A stretch of 29,837 nt of DNA from JBKPRX01 sp046734795 (GTDB lineage: Bacteria > Actinomycetota > Thermoleophilia > Gaiellales > Gaiellaceae): assembly GCA_046734795.1 (NCBI GenBank), contig JBKPRX010000164.1:1-29837 (forward strand), written 5' to 3'. Positions 22,047-29,837 of the stretch are shown here, in pieces (positions within the stretch are counted from its first letter, which is position 1; the number at the start of each line of letters is the position of its first letter). A program made the position numbers and the translations under genes. The notes under the pieces are model-generated. The model did no database searches. It saw only the letters and a program-made list of their open reading frames with translations, and was not told where the DNA came from.

Positions 22047-23111
22047 CTAGCCCTCGTTCGAGCGGCGCGCTTTCAGCAGCGCGTCGTCCGCGCGGCCGAT
22101 CAGGTCTTGCAGGCTTTCCTCGGACCCTGCTTCGGCGAGGCCGAACGTGATCGAGTGGCCGGTGCCTGCTGACCTCAGCGTCGCGGCGATCTTGTCAAAC
22201 CGCCTTTTGGCTTCGGCCGACGTGATGTTCGGCATGGCGCAGAGGAGCTCGTCGCCTCCGTACCGGACGAGCACGTCGTAGCCACGTACCTGTCCGCGAA
22301 CGGTCTCGCCCACGAGTCGAAGCAGTGCGTCGCCCGCTGGATGGCCTTCGGTGTCGTTCACTTCCTTGAGGCCGTCGACGTCTACGAACGCGAGCACGAG
22401 CTTTGCGCCGGTGCGCTGCGCGCGCTCGAGCTCTCGCGAGAGCTCCGCCAGACCGAACTTGCGTCCCCACGCGCCCGTCAGCTCGTCGGTCACTGCGCGC
22501 GTCAACGCCGCGGCAGCGTCTGCCCTCTCGCGGCTCGACTTCGCGCGTTCTCGCGCTGCGGATTCCCGATCCGCCGCCGCTCTCAGCCGGTCGTCGGCTG
22601 CCTTGGCCCGATCTGCCGCCGCGCGATGTCGATCGCGCTGGGCTCGCAAGAGGACATCCTCCAGGCTCGCGCCGAAGTCATCGTCGAGGTCGTGCAAACG
22701 TGCCAGCTCGTCGCGACCCGCGGCGCCGCGGTCGCGAAGCTCGGCCTCACGATCGCGTTCCTCGGCTGTCTTCAGTCGAGACTCTGCCGTCTCGTCGCGC
22801 AAGGTCGAGACGAGGTGGCGGTCCTGCGCTGTGCGCGCACGCGCACGAACGCTCTTCTGGTACGCCGCTTCGTCGCCGCCTGCCGCGTAGTCGTCGTCAG
22901 CTGCGTGCTGGTCCTCGTCGGATGTTCGCTGATCGCGATCGCTCGCCGTCTGGTCGTGATCCGACCACGTCTGATCTTGATCGCTTGCTGTCTGGTCGCG
23001 ATCACTCGCGAGCTGATCTGCGTCGGCAACGCGCTCGGCGCCGCAAGACCCGCACACCAGCACCGCCGTCATCGCCTCGCCGCAGGCCGGGCACGTGCTG
23101 GTACTCGTCAT
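22047..23111 (-). CDS. Diguanylate cyclase with zinc ribbon and heptad repeats
   Basis: A 354-residue protein. Residues 7-23 form a CxxC...CxxC zinc ribbon (Cys7, 10, 20, 23). Residues 36-70 are five tandem heptads of the form SDxDQTA, then a long charged coiled coil to about 200. A GGDEF domain follows (about 205-350), with metal-binding Asp244, the GGDEL signature (285-289; Leu instead of Phe is tolerated), and an intact inhibitory RxxD site (Arg276-Asp279). It should make c-di-GMP and be product-inhibited. No transmembrane segment is present, so sensing is cytoplasmic, perhaps through the ribbon or coiled coil. The ATG has GAGGGG upstream. Confidence 0.9.
   Translation of the reverse strand: MTSTSTCPACGEAMTAVLVCGSCGAERVADADQLASDRDQTASDQDQTWSDHDQTASDRDQRTSDEDQHAADDDYAAGGDEAAYQKSVRARARTAQDRHLVSTLRDETAESRLKTAEERDREAELRDRGAAGRDELARLHDLDDDFGASLEDVLLRAQRDRHRAAADRAKAADDRLRAAADRESAARERAKSSRERADAAAALTRAVTDELTGAWGRKFGLAELSRELERAQRTGAKLVLAFVDVDGLKEVNDTEGHPAGDALLRLVGETVRGQVRGYDVLVRYGGDELLCAMPNITSAEAKRRFDKIAATLRSAGTGHSITFGLAEAGSEESLQDLIGRADDALLKARRSNEG
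22902..23006 (-). repeat. Five 21-base coding repeats (SDxDQTA heptads)
   Basis: Five consecutive 21-base units encode SDRDQTA, SDQDQTW, SDHDQTA, SDRDQRT and SDEDQHA in the GGDEF protein. The DNA units vary at synonymous sites, so the repeat is old rather than freshly expanded. The unit number may still vary between strains. Confidence 0.85.
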
Positions 23112-23243
23112 TCGACACCCCTCGCCCCGGGGGAACCCGGGCTAGAGACCCACTGTAGCGCCGATTTGCGACCCAGTAGGACCAGGGTCGTCTCAGGGTC
23201 ATCCCCAATAGCGGCGCACCTGGCCTGAGCGCAAGCTAGACCC

Positions 23244-24128
23244 ATGAGCGAACATACAGCCGAGCCGATTGCCGCACCGAAGCGCCTCGAGCGCACCCGC
23301 GACGATCGGATGCTCGCTGGGGTCTGCGGGGGCCTCGCGCGCTACTTCGGCATCCACCCCGCGTTCTATCGCGTCGGGTTCGTCGTCCTCACGTTGCTCG
23401 GCGGCTCCGGCATCCTCGTCTACCTGGCGGCCGTGGTGGTCATCCCAAAGGAGGGAGAGGCAGATTCGATCGCCTCCGAGGCGCTTCGAAACCGCCGCGA
23501 GCGGCCCTGGCCGCTCGTCGCGCTCAGCCTGCTCGCGGTCGCTGGCGCCGTCCTCCTCTCGCGCGCGACGGTGAACGCCGACGGCGACGGCTTCTGGATC
23601 TGTCTACTGCTGGCCGGCGGGTTGATCCTCTGGGTCACTCGCCGCTCGAGCGGGGCGGCGGAGGACTCGCGTCGCGTCGGCCGGATCGGACGCATCGTCG
23701 GTTGGACGACGTTGACGGTCGTGATTCTCACGCTCGTCGCGAGTGCGATCTTCGCCGCCACCTTCCACGTGCACCTGCGGAACGGAATCGGCGACCGCAC
23801 CTATACCGTCGCAAGCACGCAAGAGCTCCGCGACAGCTACAAGCTCGGGATCGGGAACCTGCGCGTCGACCTGAGCAACCTCACGCTCCCGGCCGGCGAG
23901 ACGCACGTCAAGGCGCGCACCGACGTCGGCCGGCTCACCGTGATCGTCCCGCGCGACGTCGCTCTGCAAGTGCACGGCGATGCCCAGGCCGGGCAGCTCA
24001 CCGTGCTCGGGTCGACCGACGACGGAAGCAACGTCGACAAGTCACTCGTGCAGAACGGCAAGCGCGTACTCGTGCTCGATGCGCACGTGGGCGCCGGAAA
24101 GCTCGAGGTCGAGCGCGCGGTACGGTGA
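23244..24128 (+). CDS. PspC-domain membrane protein with LiaF-like C-terminus
   Basis: A 294-residue protein. Residues 13-68 form a PspC domain (RTRDDRMLAGVCGGLARYFG, then GSGILVYLAAVVVIPKE), followed by three more transmembrane segments (about 91-108, 115-131, 150-171). The extracytoplasmic end is a beta-rich domain (GIGNLRVDLSNLTLPAGETHVKA, RLTVIVPRDVALQVHGDAQAGQLTVLG) like the 'toast-rack' domain of LiaF/DUF2154 proteins. LiaF-type proteins hold a cognate sensor kinase inactive until the envelope is damaged. It is first in a three-gene cluster, 6 bases before the kinase gene. No clear ribosome site; TAGACC lies just upstream. Confidence 0.88.
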   Translation: MSEHTAEPIAAPKRLERTRDDRMLAGVCGGLARYFGIHPAFYRVGFVVLTLLGGSGILVYLAAVVVIPKEGEADSIASEALRNRRERPWPLVALSLLAVAGAVLLSRATVNADGDGFWICLLLAGGLILWVTRRSSGAAEDSRRVGRIGRIVGWTTLTVVILTLVASAIFAATFHVHLRNGIGDRTYTVASTQELRDSYKLGIGNLRVDLSNLTLPAGETHVKARTDVGRLTVIVPRDVALQVHGDAQAGQLTVLGSTDDGSNVDKSLVQNGKRVLVLDAHVGAGKLEVERAVR

Positions 24129-24134
24129 CCGCGG

Positions 24135-25202
24135 ATGCCGCCGCTCACCTTCGCCCGTAACGCTGAAGACCGAGTCGTCGCCGGAGTCTGCGCAGGTATC
24201 GCGCAGGCTCTCGGCGTCGACGTGACGCTCGTACGGCTCGTCTTCGCGTTGCTCGCGCTCGCCGGCGGGGCCGGCATCTTGCTCTACCTGGCGCTCTGGG
24301 CGTTCTCCTACGCAAAGCACCCTTGGTGGGCGTGGGTCGTGCTCTTCTTCGCCGGCTCTGCGCTGCTGCAAGCCGTTGGCGTGTCGACCCGCGCCGTCCT
24401 CGGGATCACGCTCGTCGCCGCAGGGCTCCTCGTCACCTGGCGACAAGGCGGCGGCTTTCGCGCGACCGCGCCGCTCTCGGTCGCGGGCCTCGCTCTTGCC
24501 GCCTTCGGCGCTGTGCTCGTGCTCGCGAACGGCACGTCGACGCACGTGCTCGCGCCCGGCGCGATCGCCGGTGCCTTGCTCCTCGTCTGCGGGCCGTGGC
24601 TCTGGCAGCTCGCGCTCGAACGCGACGCCGAGCGCTCGGCAAGGATCCGTACGCAGGAACGCGCCGACGTCGCCGCACGTGTCCACGATTCGGTGCTGCA
24701 GACGCTTGCGCTCATTCAGCGGCACGCAACCGAGCCGCGACGTGTTGCAGCGATCGCGCGCAGGCAGGAGCGCGAGCTGCGCGGCTGGCTCTACGGCGAC
24801 CGGCCGCTCGGCGACGACGGCTCGTCGCTCGTGACGGCGCTCTCGACGGCCGCGGCCGACGTCGAGGAGCTTCACGGAGTGCGTGTCGAGATTGCAAGCG
24901 CCGGCGACTGCATTGCGGAAGAACCGCTCGTGCTTGCTGCGCGCGAGGCGATGACGAACGCAGCGAAGTTCGCCGGCGCCGAGGAGATCGATGTCTACGT
25001 CGAGGTCTCCGCCGACGACGTTGCCGTGTTCGTGCGCGACCGCGGCGCAGGCTTCGACCGCGCGAACGTCTCGCCGGACCGGCGCGGGATCGCGGAGTCG
25101 ATCGAAGGACGGCTCGTACGCGCAGGCGGACGCGCAACGGTGACCAGCGCGCCCGGCGAAGGCACCGAGGTCGAGCTCCGGTTGCCGAGGGCTGACGCAT
25201 GA
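24135..25202 (+). CDS. PspC-domain sensor histidine kinase
   Basis: A 355-residue kinase. It begins with a PspC domain (RNAEDRVVAGVCAGIAQALG, residues 8-60) and continues with several transmembrane helices (about 64-160). The HisKA_3-type dimerisation motif is ERADVAARVHDSVLQTLALIQR, with phosphorylated His184. The HATPase domain has the N-box EAMTNAAK (Asn275) and G1 box DRGAGF (302-307), ending GEGTEVELRLP. This is the NarL-partner kinase class. Its PspC domain matches the one in the gene upstream, suggesting both sit together in the membrane. Its stop overlaps the response-regulator start (ATGA), so they form a two-component pair. Confidence 0.93.
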   Translation: MPPLTFARNAEDRVVAGVCAGIAQALGVDVTLVRLVFALLALAGGAGILLYLALWAFSYAKHPWWAWVVLFFAGSALLQAVGVSTRAVLGITLVAAGLLVTWRQGGGFRATAPLSVAGLALAAFGAVLVLANGTSTHVLAPGAIAGALLLVCGPWLWQLALERDAERSARIRTQERADVAARVHDSVLQTLALIQRHATEPRRVAAIARRQERELRGWLYGDRPLGDDGSSLVTALSTAAADVEELHGVRVEIASAGDCIAEEPLVLAAREAMTNAAKFAGAEEIDVYVEVSADDVAVFVRDRGAGFDRANVSPDRRGIAESIEGRLVRAGGRATVTSAPGEGTEVELRLPRADA

Positions 25203-25834
25203 AGCGTCGCGTCGTGCTCGTCGACGACCACGAGCTCTTTCTTTCGGGCGTGCGCACCGAGCTCGGTGACGCGGTCGACGTCGTCGGCGCCGCCGGGTCG
25301 ATCGCACAGGCCGTGCCGCTGATCAAAGAGCTCGATCCCGACGTCGTCTTGCTCGACGTCCACTTGCCGGACGGAAGCGGCGACGCGATCGTCAACGCAG
25401 TCTCGGCCGAGCGGCCGGGCGTGAAGTTTCTCGCGCTCTCGGTCTCCGATGCGGCCGAGGACGTGATCGCGGTGATTCGCGCGGGCGCGCGTGGCTACGT
25501 GACGAAGACGATCTCCGGCCCGGAGCTCGTCGATGCGATCGAGCGCGTCGCAAACGGCGACGCGGTGTTCTCGCCGCGGCTGGCCGGGTTCGTCCTCGAC
25601 GCGTTCCGCGCCGGCGAGCCGCTTGGCGCCGATTCGGAGCTCGACGAGCTGACGTCCCGCGAGCGCGAGGTGCTGCAGCTGATCGCGCGCGGCTACATGT
25701 ACAAGGAGATCGCGTCGCGGCTCCACCTCTCGGTGAAGACGGTCGAAAGCCATGTTTCGAGCGTCCTGCGGAAGCTCCAGCTCTCGAGCCGGCACGAGCT
25801 GACGCGGTGGGCGACGCAGCACCGCCTGGTCTAA
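25199..25834 (+). CDS. NarL/LuxR-type response regulator
   Basis: A 211-residue regulator. The receiver domain (1-120) has acidic Asp9-Asp10, phosphoacceptor Asp53 (VVLLDVHLPDGSG), Ser81 and Lys103. The LuxR-type HTH (about 148-208) reads LTSREREVLQLIARGYMYKEIASRLHLSVKTVESHVSSVLRKLQ. It is the output of the adjacent PspC kinase. The whole cluster resembles LiaFSR/envelope-stress systems, so likely targets are the cluster itself and cell-envelope genes. Targets are inferred. Confidence 0.95.
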   Translation: MKRRVVLVDDHELFLSGVRTELGDAVDVVGAAGSIAQAVPLIKELDPDVVLLDVHLPDGSGDAIVNAVSAERPGVKFLALSVSDAAEDVIAVIRAGARGYVTKTISGPELVDAIERVANGDAVFSPRLAGFVLDAFRAGEPLGADSELDELTSREREVLQLIARGYMYKEIASRLHLSVKTVESHVSSVLRKLQLSSRHELTRWATQHRLV

Positions 25835-25935
25835 GGCGATTTCAATAAGTCACGCTGATGAAAACCGCGGCGGTCCGCAAGCGACGCTAATACGGAGTAG
25901 TGTGGAGAACACCAACAAAAAGAGAGAAGGACCAG

Positions 25936-26229
25936 ATGAGTGTCCTCATCCGTTTCACGCCCGAGCAGCTGACCGCGAAGCAGTACGACGCGGCCGTCAG
26001 CCGCCTCCAGGAGACCGGCGACTTTCCGCCGACCGGGCTCGACTACCACGTTTGCTTCGGAACGGAGGGGAAGCTTCGAGTCAGCGAGATCTGGGACTCG
26101 CAGGAGGAGCTCGACGCATTTCGCGAGCGCTTGATGCCGATCCTCGACGAGGTCGGGATCGACCCGGGCCAGCCCGAGCTGATGACCGTTCACAACGTCG
26201 TCAGCGGCAGGAAGCTGGCCGCGGTCTAG
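25936..26229 (+). CDS. Small conserved protein, possible ABM-like fold
   Basis: A 97-residue cytoplasmic protein: SVLIRFTPEQLTAKQYDAAVSRLQETGDFPPTGLDYHVCFG, then EGKLRVSEIWDSQEELDAFRERLMPILDEVGI, and a last strand PELMTVHNVV. The strand-helix-strand layout with SEIWDSQEELDAF is like dimeric alpha/beta-barrel (antibiotic biosynthesis monooxygenase-like) proteins. No catalytic residue can be named. The ATG at 25936 is preferred to an upstream GTG (25900) because GAGAAGGA lies just before it. It stands alone, closed by a strong terminator. Confidence 0.82.
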   Translation: MSVLIRFTPEQLTAKQYDAAVSRLQETGDFPPTGLDYHVCFGTEGKLRVSEIWDSQEELDAFRERLMPILDEVGIDPGQPELMTVHNVVSGRKLAAV

Positions 26230-26255
26230 GCGATCGCCCAGAAAGTCCGTACCAC

Positions 26256-26287
26256 CCAAAGGGGGCGGCGACAGCCGCCCCCTTTTT
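26256..26287 (+). terminator. Intrinsic terminator
   Basis: AAAGGGGGCGGC, loop GACA, GCCGCCCCCTTT then a T-run: a GC-rich stem followed by six Ts, the textbook form. It ends the transcript of the gene at 25936-26229. Confidence 0.92.
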
Positions 26288-26389
26288 TCTGCGCGGACGC
26301 AGAACGCTTGCCGTTGCGGCGATGAGTTCCGGGCTGCTACACCGTCTTAAGCCGCGACCGACGAAACGCGACCACGCCGGAGGGATGCT

Positions 26390-28573
26390 TTGAACGCTGC
26401 CGCTGACGCCAATTCGCCTCTGCTTGCCCGCCTAGCGCACGTGATCATGCGCCGCCGGAAAGCAATCGCCCTGGTCTGGGTCGCGCTCACGTTCTTCGGC
26501 GCGTTCGCAGCCGGGAAGGTCTCCGACCGATGGTTCCAGTCGTTCTCGATCCCCGGCTACTCGGCGTACGAGGCGAATCAGCGGACGCTCAAGACCTTCG
26601 GCACAGGCGAACAGGCGCCGCTCGTCGGCGTCTTCCAGAGCAAGGAGGATCTGACGAAGCTCAACCGGGATGAGATGACGAACGCGCTTCGGGTCGGCGC
26701 GAACGTCAATCCCGGCTCGCGCATCTCCTCCTACTGGACGACCGGCAACCTCGCGTACGTATCGAAGGACAAGCACACCGCGTTCGCGGAGTTCTATCCG
26801 CCCGGTTTGCCCGAGTTCAGCTCATCGACGCACATCAAGGAGGTTCGCGCGGCGCTGCAGAAAGCGATGCCGCCGGGAGTAACCGCGCATCTGACGGGAC
26901 GCGACGCGCTCTACGAAGCGTCGACGAACGGTGAGAACGGCGGCCCGAGCGTTCTCACCGAGGCGTTGATTGGCGGCGCCGGCTGCCTCGTCATTCTCTT
27001 CTTCGTTTTCGGCACGCTGCCCGCCGTGCTGATGCCGATCGTCGTGGCGGTCGCGTCCATTCTCAACACGTTCACGCTGATCTGGGGCCTCACGTACATC
27101 ACCGACGTGTCGATCATCGTCCAGTTCCTGATCGCACTCGTCGGCCTCGGTGTCGCGATCGACTACGCCCTGCTGATGATCTTCCGCTTCCGCGACGAAC
27201 TGCGCGAAGGCGAAGACACGGAGACCGCGCTCGTCGAGACGATGACGCACGCTGGCCGATCGGTGATCGTCTCCGGCTCGACCGTCGCCGTCGGCTTGCT
27301 TTCGATGGTCGTGATCCCGCTGCCGTTCATCCGCTCGATCGGTCTCGGCGGGATGCTCATTCCGGCAGTGTCCGTGATTACCGCGATCACGCTCCTGCCC
27401 GCGCTCCTCGCGATCATGGGCGAAAAGATCAACAGCGTCCGCCTGCTACCGAAGCGGTTCATCGACCAAGGCCACCCGGAGGACGGCTGGTGGGGTCGGT
27501 GGGCGGGCCTCGTGATCCGCAGGCCGTGGATCGTCGCCGGCATCGGGATGGTGATCGTCGGCCTCCTGGTCTACTCCGGCTTGCATCTGAACGCGAGCGA
27601 GGCACAGGCGAAAGACTTCCCGGGGAGCGGCGACGCGATCGTCGGTCGCCAGGCGCTCGCCGATGCCGGCATCTCGGCCGGCGCGATGAAACCGTTCGTG
27701 ATCGTCGCCGAGAACGGCGCCGATCCTGACGCGATCGCCGCCAAGGTGCGCAAGGTCAAGGGCATCGCAGCCGCGGTTGCTCCGCCCGGACCGGATTGGC
27801 AGCGCGACAACATCAAGCTCGTCGAGGCCTTCGCAACGACCGATGTCTCCACCGACGAAGGGCGCGACACGATCGACCGCGTCCAAGCCGAGCTCGAGGG
27901 ATCGAACGCGACGCTCGCAGGCCTCGGGCCGGAGGAGCAGGACTTCGTGTCGGCGGTCTACTCGAAGTTCCCGTACGTGCTCGGCTTCGTGGTGCTGCTC
28001 ACGTTCATCCTGCTCGCGCGCGCATTTCGCTCGATCCTGCTGCCGCTGAAGGCGGTGATCCTCAACCTCGTATCACTGGCTGCGGCCTACGGGATCATCG
28101 TCTTCATCTTCCAAAACGGACACGGCGCGAGCCTCTGGGACGTGAGCGCAACGGACGCGATCATCCCGTGGATTCCGTTGATGATCTTCGCGTTCCTCTA
28201 CGGCCTCTCGATGGACTACGAGGTCTTCATGCTCACGCGCATGCGCGAGGCGTACGACGAGACGCACGATACGAACGGCGCGATCAGCCTCGGCCTCGCA
28301 CGCACCGGCAAGCTCGTTACGAGTGCGGCGCTCGTGCTCATGTTCGCGTTCTTCGTGCTGTCGACAAGCCCGGGCGTGGACGTGAAGCAGTTCGGCATCG
28401 GCCTCGCCGCGGGAATCATCTTCGACGCGACCGTGATCCGCGCGCTGCTCGTTCCCTCGCTGATGCGAATCATGGGCAAGTGGAATTGGTGGCTCCCACG
28501 CCCTGCCGCCCGCGTGCTCTTCGTGCCTGAGCAACAGCTCGTGCCGGACCGCGCCGCCGCCGAATCCGCTTGA
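26390..28573 (+). CDS. MMPL/RND-type membrane transporter
   Basis: A 727-residue transporter with twelve predicted transmembrane segments in two halves. Each half has a helix 1, an external domain, and a five-helix bundle. The MMPL signatures are GLGVAIDYALLMIFRFRDELREG (first half) and YGLSMDYEVFMLTRMREAYDE (second), carrying the Asp-Tyr pair used for proton coupling. Such proteins export lipids or hydrophobic drugs using the proton gradient. The TTG start is chosen by GGAGGG upstream. A two-codon frame ATG-CTT-TGA (26385-26393) overlaps it, a possible start-stop element. No regulator adjoins it; a paralogue follows 111 bases downstream. Confidence 0.92.
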   Translation: MNAAADANSPLLARLAHVIMRRRKAIALVWVALTFFGAFAAGKVSDRWFQSFSIPGYSAYEANQRTLKTFGTGEQAPLVGVFQSKEDLTKLNRDEMTNALRVGANVNPGSRISSYWTTGNLAYVSKDKHTAFAEFYPPGLPEFSSSTHIKEVRAALQKAMPPGVTAHLTGRDALYEASTNGENGGPSVLTEALIGGAGCLVILFFVFGTLPAVLMPIVVAVASILNTFTLIWGLTYITDVSIIVQFLIALVGLGVAIDYALLMIFRFRDELREGEDTETALVETMTHAGRSVIVSGSTVAVGLLSMVVIPLPFIRSIGLGGMLIPAVSVITAITLLPALLAIMGEKINSVRLLPKRFIDQGHPEDGWWGRWAGLVIRRPWIVAGIGMVIVGLLVYSGLHLNASEAQAKDFPGSGDAIVGRQALADAGISAGAMKPFVIVAENGADPDAIAAKVRKVKGIAAAVAPPGPDWQRDNIKLVEAFATTDVSTDEGRDTIDRVQAELEGSNATLAGLGPEEQDFVSAVYSKFPYVLGFVVLLTFILLARAFRSILLPLKAVILNLVSLAAAYGIIVFIFQNGHGASLWDVSATDAIIPWIPLMIFAFLYGLSMDYEVFMLTRMREAYDETHDTNGAISLGLARTGKLVTSAALVLMFAFFVLSTSPGVDVKQFGIGLAAGIIFDATVIRALLVPSLMRIMGKWNWWLPRPAARVLFVPEQQLVPDRAAAESA

Positions 28574-28578
28574 CGGAA

Positions 28579-28600
28579 GGCCCGGGCGCAGGTCCGGGCC
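28579..28600 (+). terminator. Weak hairpin after the first MMPL gene
   Basis: GGCCCGG pairs with CCGGGCC around an 8-base loop, 6 bases after the stop. No T-run follows. It may lower, rather than stop, read-through into the second MMPL gene. Confidence 0.4.
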
Positions 28601-28684
28601 CTCCGCCATAGACGAAAAACGCGCGTCGTGGTAGACCGTGGGCGCCGGCGCGACGTCTAATCCACCGCTCGTCCGAGGACAGCT

Positions 28685-29837
28685 TTGAGCGCCACGGTTT
28701 CTTCGACATCGCCGGTACTCGCGCGACTCGCCGCGCGGATGACAGAGCGGCGCACGCGCGTGCTGATCGTGTGGGCAGTGCTCACGCTGATCGGCGGCTT
28801 CGCCGCGGGCCAAATGTCGAATCGCTGGTTCCAGTCCTTCTCGATCCCGGGCTACGACGCGTACGAGACGAACCAGACGACGCTCACGATCTTCGGCAAC
28901 GGCGAGCAGCCGCCGCTCGTCACGGTCTTCACCTCGAAGGGCGACATCACAAAGAGACCCGAGATCGAGAAGGCGATCTCGACTGCCGCCTTCGTCAACT
29001 ACCCAGCGCGCTACTCCTCGTACTTCGTCACGCACGATCCCGTGTACGTGTCGGCCGACCGGCACACGACGTTCGCGACGATCTACCCACCGGGACTGCC
29101 GAGCTTCAGCTTCAACATGCGCATCAAAGCGGTGCGCGCCGTGTTGAAGAAGGAGACGCCGAAGGACGTCACCGTGCACCTCACCGGTCGCGATCCGTTG
29201 TTCGAGGCTTCGTCGGGCGGCTCGAGCGGCGCGAGCATCCTCGCTGAGGTGCTGATCGGAACGCTCGGCTGCCTCGTGATCCTGTTCTTCGTCTTCGGGA
29301 CCCTTCCCGCCGTGTTGCTGCCCGTCGCCGTCGCGCTCGCGGCGATCCTCAACACATACACGGTCGTGTACGCCGTCTCGTTTGTCACCGACGTCTCGAT
29401 CATCGTGCAGTACTTGATCGCGCTCGTCGGCTTGGGCGTCGCGATCGACTATTCGCTGCTTCTGCTCTTCCGCTTCCGCGACGAGTTGCGCGAAGGCCGT
29501 GACGTCGACAGCGCGATCGTCGAGACGATGACTCACGCTGGTCGTTCTGTCGTCGTCTCGGGCTCGACTGTCGCCGTCGGCCTCTTGTCGATGATCGTCA
29601 TCCCGTTGCCGTTCATCCGCTCGATCGGGATCGGCGGGATGCTCATTCCCGCGGTGTCGGTGCTCGTGTCTATCACGCTGCTGCCCGCGCTGCTCTCGCT
29701 GCTCGGGCATCGCATCAACAAGCTGCGCGTGATGCCGAAGCGGTTCGTCGGCGTCAGCGACCCGGAGACGAGCTGGTGGGGGCGCTGGGCCCACGTCGTC
29801 GTGCGCCGGCCGTGGCCTGTCGCGGCAGCCGGGGCCC
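28685..29837 (+). CDS. Second MMPL/RND-type transporter (cut by window end)
   Basis: The first 384 codons of a paralogue of the gene at 26390-28573; the frame runs open past the window end. It has a basic N-terminus, helix 1 (RVLIVWAVLTLIGGFAAG), the same NRWFQSFSIPGYDAYETNQ segment after it, an external domain, and the signature GLGVAIDYSLLLLFRFRDELREG, continuing through a PLPFIRSIGIGGMLIPAVSV helix. It starts at TTG 28685 with GAGGA just upstream, as its neighbour does. The tandem pair probably arose by duplication. The substrate is unknown, and the second half is not visible. Confidence 0.92.
   Translation, partial: MSATVSSTSPVLARLAARMTERRTRVLIVWAVLTLIGGFAAGQMSNRWFQSFSIPGYDAYETNQTTLTIFGNGEQPPLVTVFTSKGDITKRPEIEKAISTAAFVNYPARYSSYFVTHDPVYVSADRHTTFATIYPPGLPSFSFNMRIKAVRAVLKKETPKDVTVHLTGRDPLFEASSGGSSGASILAEVLIGTLGCLVILFFVFGTLPAVLLPVAVALAAILNTYTVVYAVSFVTDVSIIVQYLIALVGLGVAIDYSLLLLFRFRDELREGRDVDSAIVETMTHAGRSVVVSGSTVAVGLLSMIVIPLPFIRSIGIGGMLIPAVSVLVSITLLPALLSLLGHRINKLRVMPKRFVGVSDPETSWWGRWAHVVVRRPWPVAAAGA

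Noticed and set aside
28073..29794. 573-codon minus-strand open frame across both MMPL genes
   Set aside because: It crosses an intergenic gap and two genes antisense, with Arg/Asp/Glu-rich composition and no motif; the plus-strand frames have clear MMPL signatures.

Overview
The window looks like a chromosomal segment of a high-GC actinobacterium. My best guess is the class Thermoleophilia (Gaiellales/Solirubrobacterales-like). This is inferred from the GC-rich codon use, frequent GTG/TTG starts, the DUF6458-type membrane protein, the caa3-type oxidase and the general style of the proteins, not from a marker gene. No CRISPR array, rRNA, intact tRNA, IS element or transposase is visible.

Layout. 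30-668 encodes a SAM methyltransferase. It is followed by about 790 bases without a normal gene, holding two tRNA 3'-half fragments in opposite orientation and a possible 26-residue membrane peptide gene. 1462-2790 is an XRE-type HTH regulator with TPR-like repeats, closed by a clear bidirectional terminator, and facing it is a small DUF6458-like membrane protein. 3206-8312 is a cytochrome c oxidase operon: coxB fused to cytochrome c, an A2-type ctaD, a tandem-domain Usp-like protein, coxC, and a membrane-anchored protein with a third copy of the same Usp-like domain. Convergent to it, a six-gene minus-strand run (12659 down to 8516) encodes TatA, TatC, an amidohydrolase, a membrane-anchored TPR protein, a STAS anti-anti-sigma factor and a diheme cytochrome c lipoprotein.

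12784-17243 is an Fe-S cluster assembly (SUF) operon in the order sufC-sufB-VOC-VOC-VOC-sufD. The three tandem VOC (glyoxalase-fold) genes between sufB and sufD are the most unusual arrangement in the window. No sufS, sufU or sufE is present here. A cupin gene follows, then two minus-strand genes (SRPBCC protein, small membrane protein), a TetR regulator with two upstream dyads, and a decayed, frameshifted copy of the 3' end of sufD.

From 20089 onward: an MpaB-like (DUF2236) protein, a conserved small Cys-containing protein, an unrecognised 132-residue protein, a GGDEF diguanylate cyclase with a zinc-ribbon and heptad repeats, a LiaFSR-like envelope-stress cluster (PspC/LiaF-like protein, PspC-histidine kinase, LuxR-type response regulator), a small conserved protein, and two tandem MMPL/RND-type transporters, the second cut by the window end.

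The themes are aerobic respiration (oxidase, cytochromes, Tat export of folded redox proteins), Fe-S biogenesis and envelope stress sensing. The best candidates for something undescribed are the VOC triplet inside the SUF operon and the repeated Usp-like domain inside the oxidase operon. All functional calls come from reading motifs; no database search was run.
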